The position numbers and the translations under genes are program-made. 64,000 nt of DNA from Gammaproteobacteria bacterium UBA2675 (GTDB lineage: Bacteria; Pseudomonadota; Gammaproteobacteria; Pseudomonadales; Pseudohongiellaceae): NCBI GenBank assembly GCA_002354805.1, contig DEMH01000015.1, forward strand, positions 223,230-287,229, written 5' to 3'. Numbering within the stretch: position 1 is the stretch's first letter; each line of letters begins with the position of its first letter. Shown piece by piece: positions 25,116 through 33,900 of the stretch. The notes under the pieces are model-generated. The model did no database searches. It was not told the origin of the DNA and worked only from the letters and a program-made list of their open reading frames with translations.

Positions 25116-26004
25116 GGTCGGGATCCTTGACCTGATCTTCTTGCAGATCATTGTAATGAAAAATACCGAAATTCATACGGTAGCTGCGATGACTTTTTGT
25201 CGAGTTTGTGACGTGGGACGCTTTATCACGCTGCTGCAGCGCCAGCGCGCGCTGGTTGACAGCGATCAGGGCCTGCATGCCGAGCTGTTCAGCCAGCGCC
25301 TGGAGCTCTTCGACTGAGGCTTCGCTGAGTTGATCGTAGTACACGGTACGATCCATCATCGGTGGTTTTCTGTTCAAAAGGTTGTGGGTGCCTGCACTGA
25401 TATGATCATGCAGTGACTTGCCAAAAAAGAATGCCTTCTCGTCAAAGCCCTGATGGGGGGTAAATGCCCCGGTATCCAGTATCACTTTGTCTGTTTCATC
25501 GAGTGTCGCTACGCCCAGGCGCAGCCATTCGTCGAGTATGACGCGTGGGCGAATGTCCTTGCGGCAGACGCGTTCCACCAGTTCTTCGAAACTTGGTTCT
25601 TCGCCAGTGGCGGCCAGAGGCAGCGGCAGGGGATGACCCTCACTGTCGCAGAATCGTGCGTCGCCCATCCAATGACCGATCATCTGCGCACCTGTGGAGA
25701 CAGTGCGTGACTGTGGGGCGTTGTCGGTCTGCTCGGAACGCAGGCGTTTGACGTCCTTTCGGTGAACTCCAGTGAGAAGTGTGATGCGGCTGTCTGATGG
25801 GCGTTTCCCGGCAACCGGAAATTCCGTTTCTGCCACTTCCACGTACACGGTTTTCAGCAGGTTTATAAGATAGGGGTAGGTGATCTGGAATGACAACAGC
25901 AATTTGACCAGTGGTCGAACCAGTTTGCGAATGGCATTGACCAGCGTTTCCGGCGGTTGTCCTGGAGGCGTCGGGTTATTGGGCGTTGTCGAATTTCCAC
26001 TCAT
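25108..26004 (-). CDS. DUF6502 family protein, possible DNA-binding regulator
   Basis: A 298-residue cytosolic protein. The conserved N-terminal part (VRPLVKLLLSFQITYPYLIN, YVEVAETEFPV, DSRITLLTGVHRKDVKRLR) looks like a helix-turn-helix in which the TGVHRKDVKRL segment could be the recognition helix. The middle has SFEELVERVCRKDIRPRVILDEWLRLGV, and the C-terminus is predicted helical. The ATG at 26004 is preferred; an upstream in-frame ATG at 26043 would put a palindromic operator inside the coding region. The gene diverges from a hydrolase across a 134-nt gap that holds two matching palindromes, which suggests autoregulation. Confidence 0.7.
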   Translation of the reverse strand: MSGNSTTPNNPTPPGQPPETLVNAIRKLVRPLVKLLLSFQITYPYLINLLKTVYVEVAETEFPVAGKRPSDSRITLLTGVHRKDVKRLRSEQTDNAPQSRTVSTGAQMIGHWMGDARFCDSEGHPLPLPLAATGEEPSFEELVERVCRKDIRPRVILDEWLRLGVATLDETDKVILDTGAFTPHQGFDEKAFFFGKSLHDHISAGTHNLLNRKPPMMDRTVYYDQLSEASVEELQALAEQLGMQALIAVNQRALALQQRDKASHVTNSTKSHRSYRMNFGIFHYNDLQEDQVKDPDHG

Positions 26005-26024
26005 GCGCTGGAGTATAACGCTGG

Positions 26025-26041
26025 GTGGGAATAAATCCCAC
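26025..26041 (+). promoter_or_regulatory. Palindromic operator copy 1 (DUF6502 side)
   Basis: GTGGGA-ATAAA-TCCCAC is an inverted repeat 21 nt upstream of the DUF6502 start. It is nearly identical to the second copy at 26088-26104, and their centres are 63 nt apart, six helical turns. A minus-strand TATACT at 26017-26012 lies directly downstream and could be the -10 of the DUF6502 promoter. Confidence 0.65.
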
Positions 26042-26082
26042 ATAAAATTCGTCCTAATCAGGCAGTATGGCCATTGGTAGTA

Positions 26083-26111
26083 TTGACGTGGGAAAAATTC
26101 CCACTTACTAT
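26083..26111 (+). promoter_or_regulatory. Sigma-70 promoter of the alpha/beta hydrolase gene
   Basis: TTGACG at 26083-26088 and TACTAT at 26106-26111 are separated by exactly 17 nt. The predicted start site is near 26118, giving a leader of about 20 nt before the ATG at 26139. Confidence 0.65.
26088..26104 (+). promoter_or_regulatory. Palindromic operator copy 2 (inside hydrolase promoter)
   Basis: GTGGGAA-AAA-TTCCCAC has 7-bp arms. It fills the spacer between the -35 and -10 hexamers of the hydrolase promoter almost exactly, the classic position for a repressor operator. Together with copy 1 it could allow a DNA loop. Confidence 0.7.
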
Positions 26112-26138
26112 TCAGGCATACCCAGACACAGGTGAAGT

Positions 26139-27065
26139 ATGTTAGTTCCAGTCCGAGAAGAGCGCCGCACGCTGGGGAATCCCGGCGAGCAAGTCGACAC
26201 GCCTGCCAACAGCGCGATCAGTGGTCGCACGCGTTGTCTGTCGCTGGCTGCTGGCGGGCAGTTGGCCTGGTCTGAATTTGGACGCCGTCACGGATATCCG
26301 GTGCTGTATTTTCATAGCCAGGGCGGTTCGCGCCTGGAGGGGCAATTGCTGCATGAGGCTGCAGTTGCAGCAGGTTTCAGACTGATCGCCGTGGATCGCC
26401 CGGGCATCGGTCTTTCAAGTTTCCGGCCTCTCACGGGGCATTCCCAATTTAATACTGATCTGATTGCGCTGATTGACCATCTCGACCTGGAGACGGTAGC
26501 TCTGCTGTCCTGGGCTGGGGGCGGGCCATTCGCCCTGGCATTTGCACAACAGTACCCGAACCGGGTCAGTTCAGTGAATATGATGTCACCCTTTCCGGTG
26601 ATGCCGGATTCGGAGTCCGCCCTGTCTCGCATTCTACTTGCCGGCCTGAGAGGTGCCATTTATCTGCGGCACTCCCTGTTGTCCAGACGGGTGGAGCACT
26701 ACATGGATCGTGCTCGCGAGCGTCTCTGTTATTCCGACCGCAAGCAGTTTGATAATCCTGGTGTGCGGAGAATTCTCAGGCAGGATGCTCTTGAAGCCTC
26801 GCGTCAGGGTGGGCGTGGCGTGGCCTTCGACAGTGCGATGAGTTTTCGCAAGTGGGATTTTGATCCGGCAGGCGTCGTTGCGCCGGTGCATTTATGGCAG
26901 GGTGGAGCGGATACACTGTCTGTGCCATGTTCAGCACTGCGGCTGCATGCCGTTCTGTCCGGCGCCGTGTTACACACGGTGGCCAGACAGGGTCATCTGT
27001 TCTTTACGACGAGTGCTGATGATATCTTTCGGGCCTGCCGGCAGGCATTGTGTCAGCGGGATTGA
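26139..27065 (+). CDS. Alpha/beta hydrolase-fold protein lacking the nucleophile serine
   Basis: A 308-residue protein with the alpha/beta-hydrolase fold: oxyanion-loop segment YFHSQGGSRLEG, VDRPGIGLSSF, and the nucleophile-elbow segment LLSWAGGGPFALAFA. In close family members the elbow reads G-W-S-A-G-G-P; here the sequence is S-W-A-G-G-G-P, so the nucleophile Ser is replaced by Ala. The acid (QGGADTL) and the His (RQGHLFF) are kept. It may be a non-hydrolytic binding protein or use another mechanism. The first 35 residues are an extra N-terminal tail. Its promoter contains an operator shared with the divergent DUF6502 gene. It overlaps the convergent DUF6316 gene by 13 nt. Confidence 0.75.
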   Translation: MLVPVREERRTLGNPGEQVDTPANSAISGRTRCLSLAAGGQLAWSEFGRRHGYPVLYFHSQGGSRLEGQLLHEAAVAAGFRLIAVDRPGIGLSSFRPLTGHSQFNTDLIALIDHLDLETVALLSWAGGGPFALAFAQQYPNRVSSVNMMSPFPVMPDSESALSRILLAGLRGAIYLRHSLLSRRVEHYMDRARERLCYSDRKQFDNPGVRRILRQDALEASRQGGRGVAFDSAMSFRKWDFDPAGVVAPVHLWQGGADTLSVPCSALRLHAVLSGAVLHTVARQGHLFFTTSADDIFRACRQALCQRD

Positions 27066-27370
27066 CGTCCAAGCTGTGCGCTGATTCGAAAATGTGGTTT
27101 GGTACTGACCGGTTGCTGCTGGGCAGCCAGGTCCTGAATGAAGCGTGTCAACATCAGCTCTGCCTCGGTTCGGTAGCGGAACGGGCCCACATCTTTTCCT
27201 TCACGTGTTCGGAAATACCAGAGTCCTGACTTGCTGAATAGCCGATCGGTGCGTGCGTGCTCTACCGAGACACGGTCACCTGCGCGTACGGAGCTGGTTG
27301 TTCCGCTGGCCGCGGATTCAGTTTTATCGGTTGCGAGACTGCCGTTATTCAGGGTGACGGGCGTGTACAT
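27053..27370 (-). CDS. DUF6316 family small protein
   Basis: A 105-residue protein starting at ATG 27370 (GGTGA upstream); a GTG three codons earlier is possible. The core RTDRLFSKSGLWYFRTREGK with DVGPFRYRTEAELMLTRFI matches a small gammaproteobacterial family of unknown role (DUF6316). The pattern of aromatic residues around WYFRTREG suggests a small beta-sheet domain like GYF-type modules. No signal peptide or membrane segment is visible. Confidence 0.68.
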   Translation of the reverse strand: MYTPVTLNNGSLATDKTESAASGTTSSVRAGDRVSVEHARTDRLFSKSGLWYFRTREGKDVGPFRYRTEAELMLTRFIQDLAAQQQPVSTKPHFRISAQLGRQSR

Positions 27371-27514
27371 GTTGATCACCAGTTTGTTGTTGTGTTTTTG
27401 TTTAGTACTGACTTGGATAGTAGACCAGATGTTCAGGCAAAAATATCCCTCTTCTGAAAATAATTTGTAAAACGTCGCGAATGCCCGCCATCCCTGACTG
27501 TCAGCGATTATTTA

Positions 27515-27543
27515 TTGAATAAACAGCGGTGATATGGGACAAT
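27515..27543 (+). promoter_or_regulatory. Candidate promoter upstream of tig
   Basis: TTGAAT at 27515-27520 and GACAAT at 27538-27543 are 17 nt apart, followed by a GC-rich CGCGCTC. This would give a leader of about 120 nt. The stretch 27371-27673 between DUF6316 and tig otherwise shows no gene. Confidence 0.4.
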
Positions 27544-27673
27544 CGCGCTCTTCAAATTTACCCGGTTTTCACTTAAGCCATTGAAATGTTTGATGGAAAT
27601 CGGAATAGTAAGCCCATAAACACCGTTGATACTACGCTGGCGTGGTGGGCACGCCGGTTTGCGAGGACATTTC

Positions 27674-29068
27674 ATGCAAGTTTCGATCGAAACCACGACT
27701 GGATTAGAACGCCGGATGACCGTTACCGTACCGGCGACAGAAATTGACAGTGCTGTTGACGCGCGCTTGAGCGAGGCAGCCAAAACGGTCCGCATCAACG
27801 GTTTCCGCAAGGGCAAGGTCCCCATGAAGGTCATCCGCAACCGTTTCGGTGCCGGCGTACGTCAGGAAATCCTGGGCGATGTGATGAATCGCAGCTATTA
27901 CGCCGCCCTGAATGAACAGGGTGTCAAACCCGCGGGTCAGCCGAAAATTGAGCCAAAAACTCTGGAAGAAGGCAAGGATCTTGAGTTTGTAGCCGTATTT
28001 GAGGTTTATCCGGAGATTGAATTGTCTGACTTCAGCAAAATCAAGGCTGAGAAGCAGGTCGCTGAGGTGACAGACAAAGATATCGACACAATGATCGAAA
28101 ATCTGCGTCAGCAGCGCCAGGGCTGGAAAGAAGTCAAACGTCAGGCGCGCAATGACGATCGCGTGAACATTGACTTCGTTGGCACCATTGACGGAGAAGA
28201 GTTTCAGGGTGGCTCTGCCAAGGGTACCAATCTGGTTCTTGGCTCAGGCCGTATGATAGAGGGCTTTGAAAAGGGTTTGCTGAAGTCCAAGGCTGGTGAC
28301 GAAGTCACGCTGAATCTGAACTTCCCGGAAGATTATCGTAACAAGGATCTCGCCGGTAAGCCGGTAGAGTTCAAAGTGACGGTTAACAGCGTGGAAGCAC
28401 CTGAACTGCCGGAACTTAATGATGAATTTTTTGCCGCATTCGGTGTGACCGAGGGCGGTGAGGAAGGCTTCCGCAAAGAAGTCAAAGAGAACATGGAGCG
28501 TGAGCTGAAGAAAGCCAGCAAAAATCGCCTGAAGTCTGAAGTCATGGATACCCTGCTTGACCAGAATGATGTAGACGTACCGTCTGCGCTGGTAGCGGCA
28601 GAAATCAACGTATTGCGTCAGCAGGCCCTGCAGCAGTTCGGTGCGGGAGCGAAAAACCTCGACGCCAGTCTGCTGCCAGATGACCTGTTCCGTGAGCAGG
28701 CAGAAAAGCGCGTAAAACTGGGTCTGATTCTGGGTGAAGTGATCAAGCAGCAGTCAATGCGTGCTGATCCGGCCAAGGTGCGTGAAGCGATTGAAGATAT
28801 CGCCGCCACCTATGAGCAGCCAGAAGAAGTCATCAACTGGTACTACGGCAACAAGGAGCAGCTGGAAACCGTTGAATCCGCTGTGCTGGAAGATCAGGTA
28901 TTTGACGTAATTCTTGAGCAGGCGACCGTGAAAGAGAAAAAAGTCAGCTATGATGAGCTGACCAAACCTCAGCAGGAAGCAGCCGAGGACGACAAGAAAA
29001 GCACCGCCAAGGCCAAAAAACCGGCCAAGAAAAAAGCCGCTGCCGCCAAAGACAAGGACAGCGAATAA
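27674..29068 (+). CDS. tig: Trigger factor
   Basis: Ribosome-bound chaperone and peptidyl-prolyl isomerase of 464 residues (E. coli 432). The ribosome-binding segment GFRKGKVPMKVIRNRFG is near residue 43, the FKBP domain covers about 150-240 (VNIDFVGTIDGEEFQGGSAK), and the C-terminal chaperone arms follow. The extra length is a Lys/Ala-rich tail (KAKKPAKKKAAAAK). The start at 27674 follows GAGGAC. It heads the proteostasis block tig-clpP-clpX-lon. Confidence 0.96.
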   Translation: MQVSIETTTGLERRMTVTVPATEIDSAVDARLSEAAKTVRINGFRKGKVPMKVIRNRFGAGVRQEILGDVMNRSYYAALNEQGVKPAGQPKIEPKTLEEGKDLEFVAVFEVYPEIELSDFSKIKAEKQVAEVTDKDIDTMIENLRQQRQGWKEVKRQARNDDRVNIDFVGTIDGEEFQGGSAKGTNLVLGSGRMIEGFEKGLLKSKAGDEVTLNLNFPEDYRNKDLAGKPVEFKVTVNSVEAPELPELNDEFFAAFGVTEGGEEGFRKEVKENMERELKKASKNRLKSEVMDTLLDQNDVDVPSALVAAEINVLRQQALQQFGAGAKNLDASLLPDDLFREQAEKRVKLGLILGEVIKQQSMRADPAKVREAIEDIAATYEQPEEVINWYYGNKEQLETVESAVLEDQVFDVILEQATVKEKKVSYDELTKPQQEAAEDDKKSTAKAKKPAKKKAAAAKDKDSE

Positions 29069-29096
29069 ACAGCGTTAAGTAGAGAAGGCCCGATTG

Positions 29097-29735
29097 ATGC
29101 CATACAGAACCACAGTTAGCAGTGAATCGATGTTGTCCATGATCGAGGCCAATCTGGTGCCGATGGTGGTCGAGCAGAGCGCCCGCGGTGAGCGGGCCTA
29201 TGACATATACTCACGCCTGCTAAAAGATCGTGTGATCTTTCTGGTGGGACCCGTGGAAGATCATATGGCCAATCTGGTCGTTGCACAGCTGCTGTTCCTG
29301 GAATCAGAGAACCCGGACAAAGATATACACCTGTATATCAACTCTCCGGGTGGCGCTGTTACGGCGGGTCTGTCTATTTACGACACAATGCAGTTCATCA
29401 AGCCGGATGTCAGCACGATGTGCATGGGTCAGGCAGCCAGCATGGGCGCGTTTCTGCTGACTGGTGGCGCCAAAGGCAAACGTTTCGCATTGCCGAATTC
29501 GCGCATGATGATCCACCAGCCAAGCGGTGGAGCGCATGGTCAGGCATCGGATATCGAGATCCAGGCGACCGAAATTCTCAAGATGCGTCAACAGCTTAAT
29601 GAGATTATGGCGCACCACACTGGCCGTCCTCTGGACGAGATTGCACGTGATACCGAACGAGATAACTTCATGAACCCCGAGCAGGCAGTGGCCTACGGCC
29701 TGATTGACAAAGTCATCTCTCGCAGGGCAGTCTAA
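29097..29735 (+). CDS. clpP: ATP-dependent Clp protease proteolytic subunit
   Basis: A 212-residue serine protease that forms the 14-mer chamber of ClpXP/ClpAP. The catalytic Ser is in GQAASMGAFLL, His in RMMIHQPSGG and Asp in DTERDNFM. ATG 29097 is used; a TTG one codon earlier is also open. The N-terminal propeptide is short. It lies 28 nt after tig and 34 nt before clpX. Confidence 0.97.
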   Translation: MPYRTTVSSESMLSMIEANLVPMVVEQSARGERAYDIYSRLLKDRVIFLVGPVEDHMANLVVAQLLFLESENPDKDIHLYINSPGGAVTAGLSIYDTMQFIKPDVSTMCMGQAASMGAFLLTGGAKGKRFALPNSRMMIHQPSGGAHGQASDIEIQATEILKMRQQLNEIMAHHTGRPLDEIARDTERDNFMNPEQAVAYGLIDKVISRRAV

Positions 29736-29769
29736 AAGGCCAGAACAGTAGTTATACAAGGGTTAATGC

Positions 29770-31053
29770 ATGGCAGATGATCGCTACAATAAGGGTGATG
29801 ACAACGGCAAGCTGCTTTATTGTTCATTCTGTGGCAAAAGTCAGCACGAAGTCCGCAAGTTGATCGCAGGCCCTTCGGTGTTTGTGTGCGATGAGTGCGT
29901 GGATCTGTGTAACGATATCATTCGTGAAGAGATCCAGGAGAAGGAAGCCGAATCGGGAAGCAAGAAATTGCCCGTTCCCGAAGAAATCAAGGCGACGCTT
30001 GATGAGTATGTTATCGGTCAGGACCAGGCTAAAAAGGTTCTGTCGGTGGCCGTCTACAACCATTACAAGCGCCTCGGTTACGATAACAAAGGCACAGACG
30101 TCGAACTCGGCAAAAGTAATATCCTGATGATCGGCCCGACCGGTACGGGCAAGACATTGCTGGCCGAGACGCTTGCCCGATTGTTGGATGTGCCGTTCAC
30201 CATTGCCGATGCTACCACTCTGACAGAAGCTGGTTATGTGGGTGAGGATGTCGAGAACATCATCCAGAAGCTGTTGCAGAAATGCGACTATGATGTTGAA
30301 AAGGCTCAAATTGGTATTGTCTACATCGACGAAATCGACAAGATTTCACGTAAGTCCGACAATCCTTCAATCACCCGCGATGTGTCAGGCGAGGGTGTGC
30401 AGCAGGCGTTGCTTAAGCTCATCGAAGGCACTGTGGCTTCAGTTCCGCCGCAGGGTGGTCGTAAGCATCCGCAACAGGAATTCCTGCAGGTTGATACCTC
30501 CAATATTCTATTTATTTGTGGTGGCGCGTTTGCCGGCCTGGACAAGATAATCCGCGATCGCTCTGAAAAAAGTGGTATTGGTTTCACCGCAGAGGTTCGC
30601 AGCAAAGACGAAGACAAGCTGCTGGGCGATGCCTTCCGCAAGGTTGAACCAGAAGATCTGGTCAAGTTTGGCCTGATACCAGAGTTTGTCGGCCGTCTGC
30701 CAATGATTGCCACGCTGGACGAGCTGGACCTGGATGCGCTGGTGAGAATTCTTAAAGAGCCCAAGAACTCACTGGTTAAGCAATATGCCAAACTGTTTGA
30801 TATGGAAGGCGTAGAAATTCAGTTCCGCGACGACGCACTGCAGGCGGTTGCCCGCAAGGCGAAAGAGCGCAAAACTGGCGCGCGTGGCCTGCGGTCAATC
30901 ATGGAAAGTGTACTGCTGGACAGTATGTACCAGATTCCCTCAATGGGTAATGTCACCAAAGTGATCATCGACGAGGCAGTCATCAAAGGTGAATCTGAAC
31001 CGCTGTTGATGTACGAAGCTGATCAGCAGAGCTCTTCTCGCAAGGCGGACTGA
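29770..31053 (+). CDS. clpX: Clp protease ATP-binding subunit ClpX
   Basis: AAA+ unfoldase of 427 residues. The N-terminal zinc domain has CSFCGKSQHEV and CDECVDLC. Walker A is GPTGTGKTLLAE, Walker B IVYIDEIDKI, the ClpP-docking loop SGIGFTAEV, and the sensor-2 region GARGLRSIME. It delivers ssrA-tagged and adaptor-bound proteins, and in many relatives RpoS, to ClpP. The order clpP-clpX is conserved. Confidence 0.98.
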   Translation: MADDRYNKGDDNGKLLYCSFCGKSQHEVRKLIAGPSVFVCDECVDLCNDIIREEIQEKEAESGSKKLPVPEEIKATLDEYVIGQDQAKKVLSVAVYNHYKRLGYDNKGTDVELGKSNILMIGPTGTGKTLLAETLARLLDVPFTIADATTLTEAGYVGEDVENIIQKLLQKCDYDVEKAQIGIVYIDEIDKISRKSDNPSITRDVSGEGVQQALLKLIEGTVASVPPQGGRKHPQQEFLQVDTSNILFICGGAFAGLDKIIRDRSEKSGIGFTAEVRSKDEDKLLGDAFRKVEPEDLVKFGLIPEFVGRLPMIATLDELDLDALVRILKEPKNSLVKQYAKLFDMEGVEIQFRDDALQAVARKAKERKTGARGLRSIMESVLLDSMYQIPSMGNVTKVIIDEAVIKGESEPLLMYEADQQSSSRKAD

Positions 31054-31153
31054 TTTTAGTTCGCCCGCACGACTGCATACCCTGTAATACTGATTGAAGG
31101 CCACCACTGGTGGCCTAAATCGCTCCCCGGATCGTACTCTTCGTAAAATCATA

Positions 31154-31184
31154 CTTGAAATCAGTCGGCTCTGGCCTCACATTA
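31154..31184 (+). promoter_or_regulatory. Sigma-32-like heat-shock promoter of lon
   Basis: CTTGAAA at 31154-31160 and CCTCACATTA at 31175-31184 are 14 nt apart. They match the sigma-32 elements CTTGAAA and CCCCAT-TA closely. The start site would be near 31191, about 30 nt before the lon ATG. Heat-shock control of lon is known in E. coli. Confidence 0.6.
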
Positions 31185-31221
31185 AAGGTCAACAGTCACT
31201 GAGAATTTGACGAGAGTATTT

Positions 31222-33651
31222 ATGGGCGATGTATCCGATAATCCCACCAATGTAAATTCTAGCCTGCCGCTGCTGCCGCTTCGCGACGTTGTGGTCTACC
31301 CGCAGATCGTGCAGCCACTGTTTGTCGGTCGCCCCAGATCCATCAAGGCGCTTGAAGTTGCCATGCACAGTCATAAGCAGGTGCTGCTGGTAGCCCAAAA
31401 GAACGCCTCCGACGATGATCCCGGGATCAAGGATATATTTGCCGTCGGCACGGTCGCTACCATTCTGCAACTGATACGCCTGCCTGATGGCACCGTAAAG
31501 GTGCTGGTGGAAGGTGTCACACGAGCTCGCATCAAGTCCGTTGAGCTTGAAGACGACTATTTCCAGAGCCAGGTCATGCCGCTGCACACGGACCCGCTGC
31601 CAGACAAGCAGGGCCAGCTGCTGCTGAGATCCCTGATGTCGCAGTTTGACCAGTATGTGCAGCTCAGCCGCAAGATACCGCCGGAAGTCATGAGCTCCAT
31701 ATCTGGTATCGACGAACCTGGGCGTATGGTGGATACCATCGCTTCACATATGTCTCTGCAGCTGCAGGAAAAACAGAATCTGCTTGAGCTGGTGAATCTG
31801 CAGTCGCGAATTGAGCATCTGATGGGGCTTATCGAGGCTGAAATCGACCTGTTCCAGGTTGAAAAGCGTATTCGTGGTCGTGTCAAAAAGCAGATGGAGA
31901 AAAGCCAGCGCGAGTACTACCTGAATGAGCAAATGAAAGCCATCCAGAAGGAAATGGGTGAGCTGGAAGATGCTCCCAATGAGGCAGAAGAGCTCAAGAA
32001 CAAGATCGACAAGGCTGGCATGCCGAAAGAGGCAAAAGACAAGGCACTGGCAGAATGGAACAAGCTGAAGATGATGTCGCCGATGTCATCCGAGGCGTCG
32101 GTGGTGCGCACCTATCTGGACTGGATGGTGAACGTGCCCTGGAAAAAGCGCAGCAAAATCAGTCTGCAGCTGGATAAGGCCGAAGAAATCCTGAATGCTG
32201 ACCATTACGGACTGGAAGAGGTCAAGGAGCGCATTCTTGAGTATCTCGCGGTTCAGAAACGGGTTCGTAAACTCAAAGGACCGATTTTGTGTCTGGTGGG
32301 TCCGCCCGGCGTGGGTAAAACCTCTCTGGGTGAATCGATCGCGCGGTCCACGAACCGAAAATTTGTTCGCATGGCACTTGGCGGCGTTCGCGATGAGGCT
32401 GAGATTCGCGGCCACCGTCGAACCTATATCGGATCGCTGCCCGGTAAACTGCTGCAGAAGCTGTCGAAAACCGGTGTGAAAAATCCATTGTTCCTGCTGG
32501 ATGAAATCGACAAGATGGGCATGGATCATCGTGGTGACCCTGCGTCGGCGCTGCTGGAGGTGCTGGATCCGGAGCAGAACAAGTCATTTAACGACCACTA
32601 TCTGGAAGTTGATTTTGACCTGTCCGAGGTGATGTTCGTCTGTACCTCCAACACCATGAATATTCCTGGCCCATTATTGGACCGTATGGAAGTTATTCGC
32701 CTGCCAGGTTACACCGAGGCTGAAAAAATCAATATCGCATCACGCTATCTGTTGCCCAAGCAGCTTGAGGCCAATGGCCTGAAGAAGGGCGAGCTGACGG
32801 TGCCTGATGAGACTGTGCGCGACCTCATCCGTTATTACACACGCGAGGCTGGTGTCCGCGGGCTCGAGCGCGAGATAGCCAAGCTGTGCCGCAAAGTTGT
32901 CAAAAAAGCGGCGCTGGAAGAGGGTAGAGGCGGTAAGAAACCCGCGGGCATCGTCCTGTCTCCAGACCTGCTGGAAGAGTATTCCGGTGTTCGAAAATTC
33001 GATTACGGCCGGGCAGAAGAAGACAATCGGGTCGGCCAGGTTAATGGTCTGGCCTGGACTCAGGTTGGCGGCGAGCTTCTGACCATCGAGTCGGTTGCCG
33101 TAGAGGGCAAAGGCAAAACTGTCAAGACGGGTTCGCTCGGTGATGTCATGCAGGAGTCCATCCAGGCTGCGCTGACTGTTGTGCGCAGCCGGTCAGCGAT
33201 GCTGGGACTGAAATCCAACTTTCATGAATCAGTTGATCTGCATATTCACGTACCTGAAGGTGCAACTCCCAAGGACGGCCCGAGTGCCGGTATTGGAATG
33301 TGTACTGCACTGGTGTCTGTTCTGACAGGCATACCTGTGCGAGCCGACGTGGCAATGACGGGCGAAATTACACTACGGGGTCAGGTGTTGCGAATTGGTG
33401 GTTTGAAGGAGAAGCTGCTTGCTGCGCATCGTGGCAATATCAAAACAGTCATTATTCCTGCTGATAATGAAAGAGACCTGAAAGAGATTCCGGATAACAT
33501 CAAAGCTGAGCTCTCAATACACCCGGTCAAGTGGATAGACGAGGTTCTGGAGATTGCGCTTGAAAGAATGCCAACCCCCATTCCTCCGCAGGAAGGTGTG
33601 TTGCCAGAGCATAGCCAGGAGGGTGATAAAAAAGCCGTCAGCACGCACTGA
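31222..33651 (+). CDS. lon: ATP-dependent protease Lon
   Basis: A 809-residue AAA+ protease that degrades misfolded and regulatory proteins. The N-terminal LAN domain starts LPLLPLRDVVVYPQIV. The ATPase has Walker A GPPGVGKTSLGES and LFLLDEIDKMG. The protease domain holds the Ser-Lys dyad in PKDGPSAGIGMC and the later KEKLLAAHRG segment. ATG 31222 follows CGAGAG; a TTG 15 nt earlier is possible. A sigma-32-like promoter lies just upstream. Confidence 0.97.
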   Translation: MGDVSDNPTNVNSSLPLLPLRDVVVYPQIVQPLFVGRPRSIKALEVAMHSHKQVLLVAQKNASDDDPGIKDIFAVGTVATILQLIRLPDGTVKVLVEGVTRARIKSVELEDDYFQSQVMPLHTDPLPDKQGQLLLRSLMSQFDQYVQLSRKIPPEVMSSISGIDEPGRMVDTIASHMSLQLQEKQNLLELVNLQSRIEHLMGLIEAEIDLFQVEKRIRGRVKKQMEKSQREYYLNEQMKAIQKEMGELEDAPNEAEELKNKIDKAGMPKEAKDKALAEWNKLKMMSPMSSEASVVRTYLDWMVNVPWKKRSKISLQLDKAEEILNADHYGLEEVKERILEYLAVQKRVRKLKGPILCLVGPPGVGKTSLGESIARSTNRKFVRMALGGVRDEAEIRGHRRTYIGSLPGKLLQKLSKTGVKNPLFLLDEIDKMGMDHRGDPASALLEVLDPEQNKSFNDHYLEVDFDLSEVMFVCTSNTMNIPGPLLDRMEVIRLPGYTEAEKINIASRYLLPKQLEANGLKKGELTVPDETVRDLIRYYTREAGVRGLEREIAKLCRKVVKKAALEEGRGGKKPAGIVLSPDLLEEYSGVRKFDYGRAEEDNRVGQVNGLAWTQVGGELLTIESVAVEGKGKTVKTGSLGDVMQESIQAALTVVRSRSAMLGLKSNFHESVDLHIHVPEGATPKDGPSAGIGMCTALVSVLTGIPVRADVAMTGEITLRGQVLRIGGLKEKLLAAHRGNIKTVIIPADNERDLKEIPDNIKAELSIHPVKWIDEVLEIALERMPTPIPPQEGVLPEHSQEGDKKAVSTH

Positions 33652-33667
33652 TTATCAGTGTTTTATG

Positions 33668-33697
33668 TTGACAGGCATTTCTGGCGCTTGGTATAAA
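33668..33697 (+). promoter_or_regulatory. Promoter upstream of hupB
   Basis: TTGACA at 33668-33673 and TATAAA at 33692-33697 with an 18-nt spacer. The inferred 5' leader to the HU start is about 195 nt, long for a small gene, and contains a GC-rich palindromic stretch (GCGGCCGCAGGCCGC) near 33711. Confidence 0.6.
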
Positions 33698-33900
33698 GTC
33701 ACGGTTGTAGCGGCCGCAGGCCGCGCGCCGCTTGAGATTCAGGCGATTTCGAGAGAATCGACATCGGACATTGAATGGCGTAGGTCAGCTACATTTTGCT
33801 GACGGCAAACAAGTAACAAGTATTTAAGGAGTGGCAGGAAGAAACCGCTTCTAAAACCTAACTCAAATTAACATAACAGGTACCAAAACAAGGGGTTATC

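Noticed and set aside
31099..31115. GGCCACCACTGGTGGCC inverted repeat after clpX
   Set aside because: The loop is too small for a good hairpin and no U-tract follows, so I do not call it a terminator.
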